A DNA stretch of 64,000 nt from Ruminococcus sp. OA3 (GCF_022440845.1 NZ_JAKNTO010000001.1:1736001-1800000); one strand, 5' to 3'; counted from the first letter of the stretch, positions 51,213 to 60,753 are shown. The notes: generated by a model not told the origin, from the sequence alone. Numbers and translations are program-made.

Positions 51213-53346
51213 GGGAAAGGATTACACCGGTATCGATTATGCGAGGCTGACGGCAGCGTTTTTGGTTGTTGCGATCCACACGTCACCGCTGGCGTCATTT
51301 GGTGATACAGGGGATTTTATACTGACACGTATTTTTGCCCGTGCTGCTGTTCCTTTTTTCTTTATGACCTCCGGATTTTTCCTCATATCGGGATATGGCC
51401 GTGATACGGACAAACTCGTGAGTTTTGTGAAGAAAACGGCAGTAATATATGGCTGTGCGATTCTTTTTTATCTGCCGCTGAATCTGTATAACGGATATTT
51501 CAATGCAAAACATCTGTTGCCGAATATTTTAAAGGATCTGGTGTTCGACGGAACTCTGTACCATCTCTGGTATCTTCCGGCTTCTGTTGTGGGTGCAGGC
51601 ACAGCATGGATGCTGGTGAAAAGGTTCGGAATAAAAAGAGCGCTGGCGCCAGCTGCGTTACTCTATACAGTGGGGCTGTTTGGAGACAGTTATTATGGAA
51701 TAGCTGAGAAGATACCGTTATTCAGGAGTTTCTATGCCGGCATTTTTGAAGTTTCCGACTATACACGCAACGGCATCTTTTTTGCCCCGCTGTTTTTTGT
51801 GATGGGAGGAATCATCGCAGAACAGACGGCACGCATCTCGCTGAGAAAATGTCTGACGGGTACCGTGATTTCATTTTCCCTGATGCTGGCGGAAGGTATG
51901 ATACTGCACTATTTTCAGCTGCAAAGACACGACAGTATGTACGTCATGCTTATACCCGTAATGTATTTTCTGTTTGCAACACTGACGTTTTGGAGGGGGA
52001 GAAGGATTCAGCGGATTTCTGAGTTTGCATTGCTCCTCTATCTGGTTCATCCTATGATGATCGTTGTGGTGCGGTTGTTTGCCGGACTGTCTGGTTTACA
52101 GGCGCTGCTGGTGGAGAACAGCCTGGTTCATTTTCTGACAGTGTGTGCAGTGTCAGCGGCATGTTCCGCGGCTGCGGTTATCATCTGGGACAGATGGAGT
52201 AAAAAAAGGAGAAAACCTTACCGAAAACCTGCAGACAGGGCATGGATAGAAGTTGATCTGGACAATCTGAAGCACAATGTGAGAACTCTGAAAAAAGCCA
52301 TGCCGCCGGGATGCAGACTGATGGCAGTGGTGAAAGCCAATGCGTATGGACATGGGGCCTTTGAAACAGCGGTATGTCTTGAACGGATCGGAGTAACCTC
52401 TTTTGCCGCTGCAACCATTGATGAGGGCATCGCACTGCGCCGCTGGGGAATCCGGGGAGATATTCTGATTCTGGGGTACACGGAGCCTTCACGTGCAGAG
52501 GAACTGCACCGGTACCGGCTGATACAGACCCTGATTGATTATCCGTATGCAAAGAGCCTGATTCGTCAGGGGTATTCCATCAGGACACAGGTGAAAATTG
52601 ATACGGGAATGCACCGGCTCGGCTTTGGGGTGGAAGACAGAGAGGCGATTTTAAAGACGGTAATGAACCGGAAGCTGAATGTATGCGGAATCTACACACA
52701 TTTATGTGCCGCAGACAGTCTTGCAGAAAATGATGTAAAGTTTACGGGCAGACAGATAGAAGTGTTCTATGAATTACTGGACTGGCTGAAGGAGCAGAAG
52801 GTGACGCTTCCCGACGTACATATCCAGAGCACTTATGGCCTTTTAAACTATCCTGAGCTGAACTGCAGCTACGTGAGAGCAGGAATCTCCTTGTACGGTG
52901 TTCTGAGTGCTCCGAATGATAAGACCAGGCTGCAGCTGGATCTGCGCCCCGTGCTGTCTCTGCGGTCACAGGTGGTCCTGATCAGAGAGATAAAAGCCGG
53001 AGAGTGTGTGGGATATGGGAGAATGTTTAAAGCAGAGAGAGACAGCCGGATTGCCATTCTGCCGATCGGATACGCCGATGGGATACCGAGGAATCTGTCC
53101 TGCGGAAACGGTGAAGTGCTGATCAGAGGCTGCAGGGTTTTGATAGCCGGACGGATCAGCATGGATCAGCTGGCAGTTGACATCACAGACATTCCTGATG
53201 CAGCTGTAGGGGACATCGCGACGCTGATCGGAAGAGACGGACAGGAAGAACTGAAGGCCTCTGAAGCAGCCTGGCGTTCCGGAAGTATCACAAATGAACT
53301 CCTCAGCCGGATGGGGACGAGAGTCGTGGTCAGGACTCAAACGTGA
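51202..53346 (+). CDS. VanT-type membrane serine racemase
   Basis: A 714-residue two-domain protein. Residues about 1-330 form an acyltransferase-3-type membrane domain (IDYARLTAAFLVVAIHTSPL). Residues about 345-714 are an alanine-racemase-type domain with PLP lysine in VVKANAYGHG and the YGRMF and GYADGIPR segments. VanT supplies D-serine to the VanG ligase. It starts inside the ligase gene, and the weak ribosome site suggests translational coupling. The convergent DUF5721 gene overlaps its last 17 bases. Confidence 0.9.
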   Translation: MMSRGKDYTGIDYARLTAAFLVVAIHTSPLASFGDTGDFILTRIFARAAVPFFFMTSGFFLISGYGRDTDKLVSFVKKTAVIYGCAILFYLPLNLYNGYFNAKHLLPNILKDLVFDGTLYHLWYLPASVVGAGTAWMLVKRFGIKRALAPAALLYTVGLFGDSYYGIAEKIPLFRSFYAGIFEVSDYTRNGIFFAPLFFVMGGIIAEQTARISLRKCLTGTVISFSLMLAEGMILHYFQLQRHDSMYVMLIPVMYFLFATLTFWRGRRIQRISEFALLLYLVHPMMIVVVRLFAGLSGLQALLVENSLVHFLTVCAVSAACSAAAVIIWDRWSKKRRKPYRKPADRAWIEVDLDNLKHNVRTLKKAMPPGCRLMAVVKANAYGHGAFETAVCLERIGVTSFAAATIDEGIALRRWGIRGDILILGYTEPSRAEELHRYRLIQTLIDYPYAKSLIRQGYSIRTQVKIDTGMHRLGFGVEDREAILKTVMNRKLNVCGIYTHLCAADSLAENDVKFTGRQIEVFYELLDWLKEQKVTLPDVHIQSTYGLLNYPELNCSYVRAGISLYGVLSAPNDKTRLQLDLRPVLSLRSQVVLIREIKAGECVGYGRMFKAERDSRIAILPIGYADGIPRNLSCGNGEVLIRGCRVLIAGRISMDQLAVDITDIPDAAVGDIATLIGRDGQEELKASEAAWRSGSITNELLSRMGTRVVVRTQT

Positions 53347-53830
53347 TCCCCTGAGACCTGAAAAAGCGTGTCACCTTATCGTCCCAGGCATAATCGAGGG
53401 ATTTGTCCATCGTAAAAAAGCGCAGGGAAGTACCGGTCACACAGGTCAGATGCTCACCGTCAAACTGACAGTTCAGATACAGCCCGAAGATGTCATCTGC
53501 CTGTAAAGCCAGTCCGCTCTGTGCCAGGAGCTGTTCCACATCGGGGCGGGCATACTGAAATACGATCTTGAAATTCAGGGGTGTTTTCTTTCCCTTGATC
53601 AGCGAGAAGCAGAAAGGCCGGATATCATTCCAGAGAACATGTGTCTGCTCACGCGCTTTGAGCTGCTCAGCTTCACCGGCATCATAAAAATCGGGGTGGA
53701 GGATACCATCTATATTGTAAGTTACATTCGTAGTCAGAGACAGCTCAAAAAGCCAGAACTGATCAAATGTATTCCGGATAAGCATTTTGGACATGAAGTC
53801 CTTGACCTCGCAGATTTGAAAAGCTTTCAT
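53330..53830 (-). CDS. DUF5721-type protein
   Basis: A 166-residue protein starting MKAFQICEVKDFMSKMLIRN with AAAGGGGAA upstream. It contains the DUF5721-like segment TTNVTYNIDGILHPDFYD and ends in KVTRFFRSQGI. The family is widespread in Lachnospiraceae, but no function is known. It is convergent with the VanT gene and overlaps it by 17 bases, so the transcripts form an antisense overlap. No terminator is seen between them. Confidence 0.8.
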   Translation of the reverse strand: MKAFQICEVKDFMSKMLIRNTFDQFWLFELSLTTNVTYNIDGILHPDFYDAGEAEQLKAREQTHVLWNDIRPFCFSLIKGKKTPLNFKIVFQYARPDVEQLLAQSGLALQADDIFGLYLNCQFDGEHLTCVTGTSLRFFTMDKSLDYAWDDKVTRFFRSQGITFES

Positions 53831-53899
53831 GAAAATTCCCCTTTCTCTAATGACAACTTTACCATGCGGGACACGGCCATGTCAATGGCAGGAAAGGGC

Positions 53900-53928
53900 T
53901 TGACAGGGCTGGTGGTTGGTGCTATTAT
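53900..53928 (+). promoter_or_regulatory. Promoter of the T-box/trpD transcript
   Basis: TTGACA at 53900-53905 and TATTAT at 53923-53928 are spaced 17 bp. They lie about 40 bp before the T-box leader begins. Confidence 0.7.
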
Positions 53929-53964
53929 AAAAAAAATTAATACAGCCAAACCGTTGAAGCGGAG

Positions 53965-54216
53965 ATAAAAACAGAGGTGCGCGCACAGAGAGTCCGGGGA
54001 GCTGAGAGCCGGGTGGAAATGCAATCTGTTAAATGGACCGTTGAGGGCGCAGGGAAAGGCAGCAGCCGAGTATTCTGCGACGTGAGGGCATACGTCAGTT
54101 GCCGGAGATATGCTGGTATCTCGCTAAGGGCACGGGTCAAACCGTGAATCAAGGTGGCACCGCGGGAATTATCACCCGTCCTTGACAGAGTCTATGTCTG
54201 TCTGGACGGGTTTTTT
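53965..54216 (+). promoter_or_regulatory. T-box riboswitch, tryptophan specifier
   Basis: The conserved T-box AAGGTGGCACCGCGG lies at 54151-54165. A terminator follows: ACCCGTCC (54174-54181) pairs with GGACGGGT (54204-54211) and is followed by TTTTTT. In stem I the specifier is read as TGG (Trp) at 54034-54036 in the context AAATGGACC. Uncharged tRNA-Trp would stabilise the antiterminator and turn on the downstream trpD gene. Between the T-box and the gene (54217-54311) no feature is seen beyond the ribosome site. Confidence 0.92.
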
Positions 54217-54311
54217 ATTTCCTGGAAAAGTGCAACCTTTGATATTGTGCACCTTTAGGATTATTTTCCGTCCTGACAGGGAAACCAGGAGATCCATCAG
54301 GAGGGTAAAAA

Positions 54312-55322
54312 ATGATTAAAGAAGCGATTTTAAAACTGGCAAAAAATGAGGACCTGTCTTACGGAGAGGCGCAGCAGGTAATGGATGAGATCATGGAGGG
54401 CAAGGCGAACGACATTCAGATGGCGGCATATCTGGCAGCCCTGTCCATGAAGGGTGAAACGATCGATGAGATCACGGCTTCCGCGGCCGGAATGCGGGAT
54501 CACTGCATCAAACTGCTGCACGATATGGACGTGCTGGAGATCGTGGGCACCGGAGGAGATGGGGCTAATTCCTTTAACATCTCCACTACGTCGGCACTGG
54601 TTATCGCCGCAGGCGGCGTGCCGGTGGCGAAGCACGGGAACCGTGCCGCATCATCAAAGTGTGGAGCCGCAGATGTATTGGAGGCGTTGGGAGTCACCAT
54701 CAACCTTCCACCTGAGAAAAGTGCAGAGCTGCTGAAGAATATCGGTATCTGCTTCCTGTTTGCTCAGAACTATCACATTGCAATGAAATACGTAGCGCCG
54801 ATCCGCCGTGAACTGGGAATCCGTACGGTATTTAACATACTGGGACCGCTGTCCAATCCGGCGGGGGCCAATATGGAACTGATGGGTGTCTATGAGGAGG
54901 CCCTGGTCGAGCCACTGGCACAGGTTATGGCTAAACTGGGCGTCTCAAGGGGTATGGTGGTGTATGGGCAGGATAAATTGGATGAGATTTCCATGAGTGC
55001 ACCAACAAAGATCTGTGAGATCAGGGACGGATGGTTCCAGTCTTACACGGTTACACCAGAACAGTTTGGCTATAAACGCTGTCTGAAGGAGGAGCTGGCC
55101 GGAGGAACTCCGGAAGAGAACGCCGGGATTACACGGGATATTTTAAACGGAACAAAACGCGGCGCAAAGCGCTGTGCCGTATGCCTGAATGCAGGGGCGG
55201 CTCTTTACATTACTGGAAAAGCCGGCAGCATAGAAGAGGGTGTTAAGCTGGCGGAAAACCTGATTGATACCGGGGCTGCCATGAGGAAACTGGAAGCGTT
55301 TATTCGTGAGAGCGGAAAATAG
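54312..55322 (+). CDS. trpD: Anthranilate phosphoribosyltransferase
   Basis: A 336-residue enzyme catalysing the second step of tryptophan synthesis. It has the glycine-rich [14 protein letters not shown] motif near residue 78, [21 protein letters not shown] and the NPAG motif in [22 protein letters not shown] precedes the ATG. The gene is single and under T-box control; no other trp genes are in the window, so the pathway must be encoded elsewhere. A hairpin follows the stop at 55384-55430. Confidence 0.95.
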   Translation: MIKEAILKLAKNEDLSYGEAQQVMDEIMEGKANDIQMAAYLAALSMKGETIDEITASAAGMRDHCIKLLHDMDVLEIVGTGGDGANSFNISTTSALVIAAGGVPVAKHGNRAASSKCGAADVLEALGVTINLPPEKSAELLKNIGICFLFAQNYHIAMKYVAPIRRELGIRTVFNILGPLSNPAGANMELMGVYEEALVEPLAQVMAKLGVSRGMVVYGQDKLDEISMSAPTKICEIRDGWFQSYTVTPEQFGYKRCLKEELAGGTPEENAGITRDILNGTKRGAKRCAVCLNAGAALYITGKAGSIEEGVKLAENLIDTGAAMRKLEAFIRESGK

Positions 55323-55383
55323 GATGAAGATGAAAGGCGATTGCAGGTTATGATTTCGAGGAGCAAATATCTTAAATAGTGAG

Positions 55384-55430
55384 AAAACAACCGGCCGATG
55401 TCATGGAACAGTACATTGACCGGTTGTTTT
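55384..55430 (+). terminator. Intrinsic terminator after trpD
   Basis: AAAACAACCGG pairs with CCGGTTGTTTT, with additional pairing (ATGT/ACAT) inside, and ends in TTTT. It follows the trpD stop by about 60 bp. Confidence 0.75.
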
Positions 55431-55475
55431 ATGCCAGCGATACAGAACTTTTGCCTTGAAATTTTTGCAATACAC

Positions 55476-55510
55476 TTGACAAGTGGAATATCCTATAGTA
55501 TATTAGTCAA
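55476..55510 (+). promoter_or_regulatory. Promoter and dyad before MarR operon
   Basis: TTGACA (55476-55481) and TATATT (55499-55504) are spaced 17 bp. The promoter is bordered by TTGAC at the left and GTCAA at 55506-55510, an inverted pair, and TATAG/CTATA-like symmetry lies within. The MarR-type protein encoded next is the natural candidate for binding here. Confidence 0.6.
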
Positions 55511-55569
55511 TAAACATGATGGTAATTGATTTGGACTATTATAAAGCCGGTCACATGGAGGTGAGAAGT

Positions 55570-56052
55570 ATGAAACAATCAGAAGACAGGGTATCTGAAA
55601 AATGGCAGTTGCTCAGCAACCTGTACGGGGAGTATGCAAGGGCAGCAGGTTTGACTTCCATGAGTTTGCTTGTTTTGGAGATTATCTATGACAACCAGGA
55701 CAAATGCACACAAAAGCTGATCTGTGAACAAAGTCAGTTTACCAAGCAAAGCGTAAATATGATTATCAAATCTTTTTGGAAGCAGGGATATGTAGAACTG
55801 GTAGAATTAAGTACTGACAGGAGAAATAAGCAGGTAAAGCTGAGTGAACGAGGCATGCAGTACGCAGGTAAAATCATCGGCTGCTTATGGAAAGTGGACA
55901 GCGATGTAATGGAAAAAATGACTGATGAGCAGCGGGAGACACTGATTATTTACGCAGAAATATATGAAGAATGTATCCGGAATGCAATTAGCAGGATAAC
56001 GCACATTCACCAAAAAAACGAGACAGGAGGTGCCGGTGCTGATGAAAAATAA
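55570..56052 (+). CDS. MarR-family transcription regulator
   Basis: A 160-residue winged-helix regulator. Helix-turn-helix region QKLICEQSQFTKQSVNMIIK and wing ELSTDRRNKQVKLSERG are seen, with flanking dimer helices. ATG 55570 follows GGAGGTG; an upstream ATG at 55516 has no site. It heads an operon with a KTR protein and two ABC exporter genes and probably represses them until a drug-like ligand binds. Confidence 0.88.
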   Translation: MKQSEDRVSEKWQLLSNLYGEYARAAGLTSMSLLVLEIIYDNQDKCTQKLICEQSQFTKQSVNMIIKSFWKQGYVELVELSTDRRNKQVKLSERGMQYAGKIIGCLWKVDSDVMEKMTDEQRETLIIYAEIYEECIRNAISRITHIHQKNETGGAGADEK

Positions 56053-56212
56053 CTGGATTCACTGCCCACTGTGCAAAAGTAAAACCAGATTGAAGGCACG
56101 CAGTGATACCCTGCTTAAAAACTTTCCATTATATTGCCCGAAGTGCAGGCAGGAAACACTGATCAGCATCACAAATTTGAAACTGAAAATTCTTACAGAG
56201 CCAGACGCTTAA
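56042..56212 (+). CDS. Cysteine-rich KTR domain protein
   Basis: A 56-residue protein with two CxxC pairs, CPLCKSKTRLKARSD and CPKCRQETLI. The KTR triplet lies after the first pair. This matches the cysteine-rich KTR family, found beside regulators and transporters on mobile and resistance loci. It overlaps the MarR gene by 11 bases. The start at 56042 matches the family's MKNNWI beginning; GTG starts at 56030 or 56036 are alternatives. It probably binds zinc; function is unknown. Confidence 0.8.
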   Translation: MKNNWIHCPLCKSKTRLKARSDTLLKNFPLYCPKCRQETLISITNLKLKILTEPDA

Positions 56213-56217
56213 GACGC

Positions 56218-56259
56218 AGAGCCGATGAAATGTTTTCTCATTTCGCAGGCTCTTTTTTT
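56218..56259 (+). terminator. Attenuator-type hairpin before the ABC exporter genes
   Basis: AGAGCC and GGCTCT close a stem with ATGAAATG/TCATTTC pairing inside, followed by TTTTTT. It lies between the KTR gene and the exporter start at 56282, so it may reduce or control read-through into the exporter genes. Confidence 0.65.
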
Positions 56260-56281
56260 GTGTCAGAAGGGAGGAATACGC

Positions 56282-58048
56282 TTGATAAAAATATTAAAGA
56301 ATCTTACGAAGAAAGAATGGGGGTTTACGGTAATAAGCCTTGGACTGATAGTCCTTCAGGTGTGGATGGATTTGACCCTGCCGGAATTTATGGGAAAAAT
56401 CACCGGGCTTGTCCAGAGCGCTGGAAGCAGGATGAATGAAATCCTGCTCACGGGCGGCAGAATGCTGCTGCTCACACTGGGAAGCGTTGTGATCTCTGTC
56501 ATGATAGCCGGACTGGCGGCACGAATCGCAACCAGTCTTTCTTCCAGACTGAGGACGGAATTGTTTCGTAAGGTCCAGTCGTTCACAATGCAGGAAATCA
56601 ACAATTTTTCCATCCCCAGTCTGATTACGAGAACCACAAACGATATCACGCAGATTCAGATGCTGGTAGTGATCGGGTTACAAATACTGATTAAAGCTCC
56701 GATTCTGGCAGTATGGGCTATTGTAAAAATCACGGGCAAAAGCTGGCAGTGGTCCTTTGCAACAGGAATTGCCGTGGCGGCACTGATTGCTGTATCCGTG
56801 GTACTGATAGCGCTGGCGATTCCCAAATTCAAATTACTTCAGCAGCAAACGGATGATTTAAGCCGCGTTTCCAGAGAAAATCTGACGGGTCTTCACGTGG
56901 TCCGTGCGTATAATGCAGAGGGATATCAGGAGCAAAAATTTAAAAAGATTAATGATGCTTTTACCCACACAAATTTATTCTCTAACCGTCTGATGGCTGC
57001 GTTGATGCCTTCTGTGGAATTGATTATGAACGGCCTGGCACTATCTGTTTACTGGATTGGGGCTGTACTGATTTCTTCCGCAGCTGTAATGACACGACTC
57101 ACCCTGTTTTCTGACATGATGGTATTTTCTTCTTATGCCATTCAACTGCTCATGGCGTTTATGATGCTCGTTATGGTTCTGATATTGATTCCGCGTGCCA
57201 GCGTGTCTGCTCACCGCATTTGTGAGGTCTTGGAAACAGACCCGGCGATCAAGGATGGGACCATCGACGGTCTGCATACGGCTACGCCCGGACAGGTGGA
57301 ATTTAAAAATGTCAGCTTTAAATATCCGGATGCGGAAGACTATGTGCTAAAGGACATCAGTTTTCGGGCGGGCAAAGGCGAAACAGTTGCGTTTATCGGG
57401 GCTACAGGATGCGGGAAAAGCACAGTCATAAACCTGATTCCGAGATTTTACGATGCCACAGAGGGCGGGGTTTATGTGGACGGAATCAATGTTAAGGATT
57501 TTACCCAGGCCGCTTTACGCAATAAAATCGGATACGTTTCTCAAAAGGCAGTTCTTTTTAAAGGAGATGTTTCCTTCAATGTATCCTTTGGTTCTAACGG
57601 AACAGGCGGAGTGTCTAAAAAGGCAGTTGTTTCTGCCATTTCTACCGCCCAAAGCAAGGAATTTGTGGAACGGATGGAGGATTCCTATAACAGTTATGTG
57701 GCACCTGGGGGAACTAATCTGTCGGGGGGACAAAAACAGCGCCTTTCCATCGCACGGGCAATTGCAAGGGATCCGGAAATCCTGATTTTTGACGATAGTT
57801 TCTCAGCCCTTGACTATAAGACAGACAGACTGCTCCAAAAGGAGCTGAAGCGCCATGCATCGGATGCGACCGTCATCATTGTGGCGCAGCGGATCGGAAC
57901 GATCAAAGATGCGGATAAAATTATCGTTTTAGAGGAAGGCCGGGTTGCCGGTATGGGTACGCACCTGGAATTGATGAAAGACTGCGGGCTGTATAAGGAA
58001 ATCGCTTATTCACAGCTTTCAAAGGAGGAATTGGAAAATGGATCATGA
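56282..58048 (+). CDS. ABC exporter half-transporter (first of a pair)
   Basis: A 588-residue type IV ABC exporter, starting at TTG 56282 behind GGGAGG. Six transmembrane helices (about 15-320) are followed by an ATPase with Walker A GATGCGKST, signature LSGGQKQRLSIARA, and Walker B ILIFDDSFSALD, in which the catalytic Glu is replaced by Asp/Ser (DDSFS). This is the mark of the degenerate site in heterodimeric exporters. It pairs with the next gene, which overlaps it by 11 bases. Drug or peptide export is likely. Confidence 0.9.
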   Translation: MIKILKNLTKKEWGFTVISLGLIVLQVWMDLTLPEFMGKITGLVQSAGSRMNEILLTGGRMLLLTLGSVVISVMIAGLAARIATSLSSRLRTELFRKVQSFTMQEINNFSIPSLITRTTNDITQIQMLVVIGLQILIKAPILAVWAIVKITGKSWQWSFATGIAVAALIAVSVVLIALAIPKFKLLQQQTDDLSRVSRENLTGLHVVRAYNAEGYQEQKFKKINDAFTHTNLFSNRLMAALMPSVELIMNGLALSVYWIGAVLISSAAVMTRLTLFSDMMVFSSYAIQLLMAFMMLVMVLILIPRASVSAHRICEVLETDPAIKDGTIDGLHTATPGQVEFKNVSFKYPDAEDYVLKDISFRAGKGETVAFIGATGCGKSTVINLIPRFYDATEGGVYVDGINVKDFTQAALRNKIGYVSQKAVLFKGDVSFNVSFGSNGTGGVSKKAVVSAISTAQSKEFVERMEDSYNSYVAPGGTNLSGGQKQRLSIARAIARDPEILIFDDSFSALDYKTDRLLQKELKRHASDATVIIVAQRIGTIKDADKIIVLEEGRVAGMGTHLELMKDCGLYKEIAYSQLSKEELENGS

Positions 58049-59873
58049 ACAATACAATAAAAATCAGAGTGCGGATGGGATGGATATGTCCGACTTTTCG
58101 GGATTGGGCGGAACCCCTCCAAAAGCAAAGAATACGAAAAAAACAGTCAGAATGCTGCTGTCCTATTCAAAAAAATATTTGGCTATTATTGTCATCGCTG
58201 TGATCGCCGCAGTTGCAGGGACTGTGATTGCGCTGGCGGCACCCGGACAACTGAAGGAACTGACCAATCTTATCACGGATGGAATAGATACAGCAATCAA
58301 TATGTCCGGCATTATGAAGATAGGTACGCTGCTTGTTATACTATATCTGACGAGTGCGCTTTTGAACACCCTGCAGGGGTGGATTATGGCGACAGTTACA
58401 CAGAGAATCTCCCAAAGACTGCGAACAGACATCAGCAAGAAAATAAACCGGCTGCCGATGTGCTTTTATCACAAAAACACCACAGGAGATATTCTTTCAC
58501 GTATCACCAACGATGTGGATTCCTTAGGGCAGAATTTAAACAACAGCGTGACTACGCTTGTCACATCGATAACCATGCTTGGAGGCTCTTTGACCATGAT
58601 GTTTATGACAAACCGGATTATGACGGTCACGGCAATCGCGTCTGTTGTCATTGGCTTTATCATCATGCTGCTTATTATGAACCATTCGCAAAAGCATTTT
58701 GATAATCAGCAGAAATACCTGGGGAGGATTAACGGGCATATAGAAGAAACCTACACGGGTCACACCATTGTGAAAGCATATAACGGCGAGCAGCAGATGT
58801 ACGAACCCTTCAAGAGCCTGAACAGAAAACTGGAAAAAAGCACTTATATGGCCCAGTTTCTCTCTGGACTGATGATGCCTGTCATGACTTTTGTGGACAA
58901 TATCGGCTATGTGGCAGTGATTGTTGTGGGGGCGGCTTTAGTATTAAGCGGAAATATCACGTTTGGGGTAATTGTAGCTTTTTTGGAATATGTGCGTTAT
59001 TTTACCCAGCCCCTCACCCAGATTGCCCAATTGGCACAAGGATTACAGATGGCAATTGCTGCTGGTGAACGTGTATTTGAATTCCTGGATGCAGAAGAAA
59101 TGGATGAGGAGGGGAATAAAAATACACATCTTCAGACCGTTACCGGCCACGTGGAATTTAAAAATGTAAAATTCGGATACGAAGGGACTGACAAAATAAT
59201 TATCAATAACTTCTCTGCAAACGCCAGTCCCGGGCAGAAAATCGCAATTGTCGGCCCCACCGGTGCTGGAAAGACAACGCTTGTCAATCTGCTGATGCGT
59301 TTTAATGAGCTAAATGACGGGGAAATTTTGATCGACGGTGTTCCCATCAGTAAAATGACGAGGGAGCAGGTGCATTCGCTCTTCTGCATGGTATTACAGG
59401 ATACCTGGATTTTTGAGGGAACTATCCGGGAGAATATTGTATATAGTAAGCAAAATGTGTCTGATGAAATGCTAAGACAGGCGTGTGAGGCCGTCGGTCT
59501 GCACCACTTTATCCGGACGCTCCCAAATGGTTATCATACAGTCCTGAATGATAAGGTCAATCTTTCCGCAGGTCAGCGGCAGCAGATCACCATTGCACGG
59601 GCAATGATTGATAATGCCCCTATGCTGATCTTAGATGAAGCAACCAGCTCCATTGACACCAGGACAGAAGTGCTGATTCAAAATGCCATGGATAAGCTGA
59701 TGCAGGGACGCACATCGTTTGTCATCGCCCACCGGCTTTCCACTATCAGAAATGCGGATATCATATTAGTGTTAAAAGACGGAGATATTATCGAAAGCGG
59801 CAGCCATACGGAACTGATGGAAAAAAACGGGTTTTATGCAAAGCTCTATAACAGCCAGTTTGAAGTTGCTTAA
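58038..59873 (+). CDS. ABC exporter half-transporter (second of a pair)
   Basis: A 611-residue exporter. An N-terminal extension (DMSDFSGLGGTPPKAKNTKK) precedes six transmembrane helices. The ATPase has Walker A GPTGAGKTTL, signature LSAGQRQQITIARAM and Walker B LILDEATSSID with the catalytic Glu present. Together with the previous gene product it forms a heterodimer with one active site, like BmrCD or LmrCD. Overlap and operon structure support this. The substrate is unknown. Confidence 0.92.
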   Translation: MDHEQYNKNQSADGMDMSDFSGLGGTPPKAKNTKKTVRMLLSYSKKYLAIIVIAVIAAVAGTVIALAAPGQLKELTNLITDGIDTAINMSGIMKIGTLLVILYLTSALLNTLQGWIMATVTQRISQRLRTDISKKINRLPMCFYHKNTTGDILSRITNDVDSLGQNLNNSVTTLVTSITMLGGSLTMMFMTNRIMTVTAIASVVIGFIIMLLIMNHSQKHFDNQQKYLGRINGHIEETYTGHTIVKAYNGEQQMYEPFKSLNRKLEKSTYMAQFLSGLMMPVMTFVDNIGYVAVIVVGAALVLSGNITFGVIVAFLEYVRYFTQPLTQIAQLAQGLQMAIAAGERVFEFLDAEEMDEEGNKNTHLQTVTGHVEFKNVKFGYEGTDKIIINNFSANASPGQKIAIVGPTGAGKTTLVNLLMRFNELNDGEILIDGVPISKMTREQVHSLFCMVLQDTWIFEGTIRENIVYSKQNVSDEMLRQACEAVGLHHFIRTLPNGYHTVLNDKVNLSAGQRQQITIARAMIDNAPMLILDEATSSIDTRTEVLIQNAMDKLMQGRTSFVIAHRLSTIRNADIILVLKDGDIIESGSHTELMEKNGFYAKLYNSQFEVA

Positions 59874-59886
59874 AAGATGAGTCTGC

Positions 59887-60699
59887 CTACACCACACGTA
59901 CCGAGATGCGTGTAACGTAAAGCTCTTCCTCACTGACGGTCAGTCCGTCCAGAATGGCGTCCTCAAAGAAATGACCTTCCAGTTTAAGCCCGCGGGCATC
60001 AGCGAAAGCAAACAGCTTCTGATAAGAATTCCCGATAAGATCCCAATATCCGGTATGCCAGACGCAGAGGTAAGTTCCGGCGGGCTTTACCGTATGACGG
60101 AGACGTTTTGGCGGATTGTCAAACAGCAGATAAATCGTATGATAGTCGGTATAGGTACCCTGTGAGAGAACGGACTGGTACTGGAGGTAGCCGACGCTGT
60201 AAGGGCTTTTATCATCCATGGATGCACAGTGCTCATAAAGACTGCCGATGGCGGAAGCCATCATGGTACTGTCTGTAAGTTTACTGTAGGATGAAATATA
60301 GTACTGTTCAGGAAATTCCAGAAGTTCAGGGTCCTCCGGCCTGCGTTCCAGATAGGATGCAAGCTGGACAGATTTTTTGCGCAGCAGTGCCCGCGTCTGC
60401 TTCAGCTGCTTCATCTTGCGGGAGATCAGTTCTTCCTCCTGTTCAAGCAGCTTCATAAAAAGTTCGGGGCTTTTATGTTGCAGATACTGCCTGATCTCGG
60501 CGAGCGGCATATCCAGCTCTCTGAGTGTGCAGATCACATCAAAGGTTTCAAGCTGTTCCGGAGAATAATACCGGTATCCGTTGTCTGTGCGGTGGTCGGG
60601 CGGAAGCAGACCGATCTTATCATAGTGGAACAGCGTGTGTTTGGTAGTCCCGGTTATCTTTGCAAATTCACCGGCTGTCAGAAAGCGGTTTGACTTCAT
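59887..60699 (-). CDS. MerR-family regulator with GyrI-like effector domain
   Basis: A 270-residue regulator. The MerR helix-turn-helix is at residues 1-75 (FLTAGEFAKITGTTKHTLFHYDKIGLL), a coiled-coil dimer helix follows, and the C-terminal domain (about 125-270) resembles GyrI/BmrR drug-binding domains. It is divergent from a MATE transporter and likely activates it when a toxic compound binds. The 19-bp promoter spacer between them is the MerR hallmark. Confidence 0.9.
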   Translation of the reverse strand: MKSNRFLTAGEFAKITGTTKHTLFHYDKIGLLPPDHRTDNGYRYYSPEQLETFDVICTLRELDMPLAEIRQYLQHKSPELFMKLLEQEEELISRKMKQLKQTRALLRKKSVQLASYLERRPEDPELLEFPEQYYISSYSKLTDSTMMASAIGSLYEHCASMDDKSPYSVGYLQYQSVLSQGTYTDYHTIYLLFDNPPKRLRHTVKPAGTYLCVWHTGYWDLIGNSYQKLFAFADARGLKLEGHFFEDAILDGLTVSEEELYVTRISVRVV

Positions 60700-60722
60700 G
60701 TTATCCTCCCAGGATAAAAAAC

Positions 60723-60753
60723 TTGACTATTGGGTTACCCGATACTTTATCAT
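60723..60753 (+). promoter_or_regulatory. MerR-type promoter of the MATE gene
   Basis: TTGACT (60723-60728) and TATCAT (60748-60753) are separated by 19 bp, longer than the usual 17 and typical of MerR-activated promoters. The spacer holds the dyad TATTGGGT-T-ACCCGATA. The MerR-family protein encoded next to it is the evident ligand. Confidence 0.85.
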
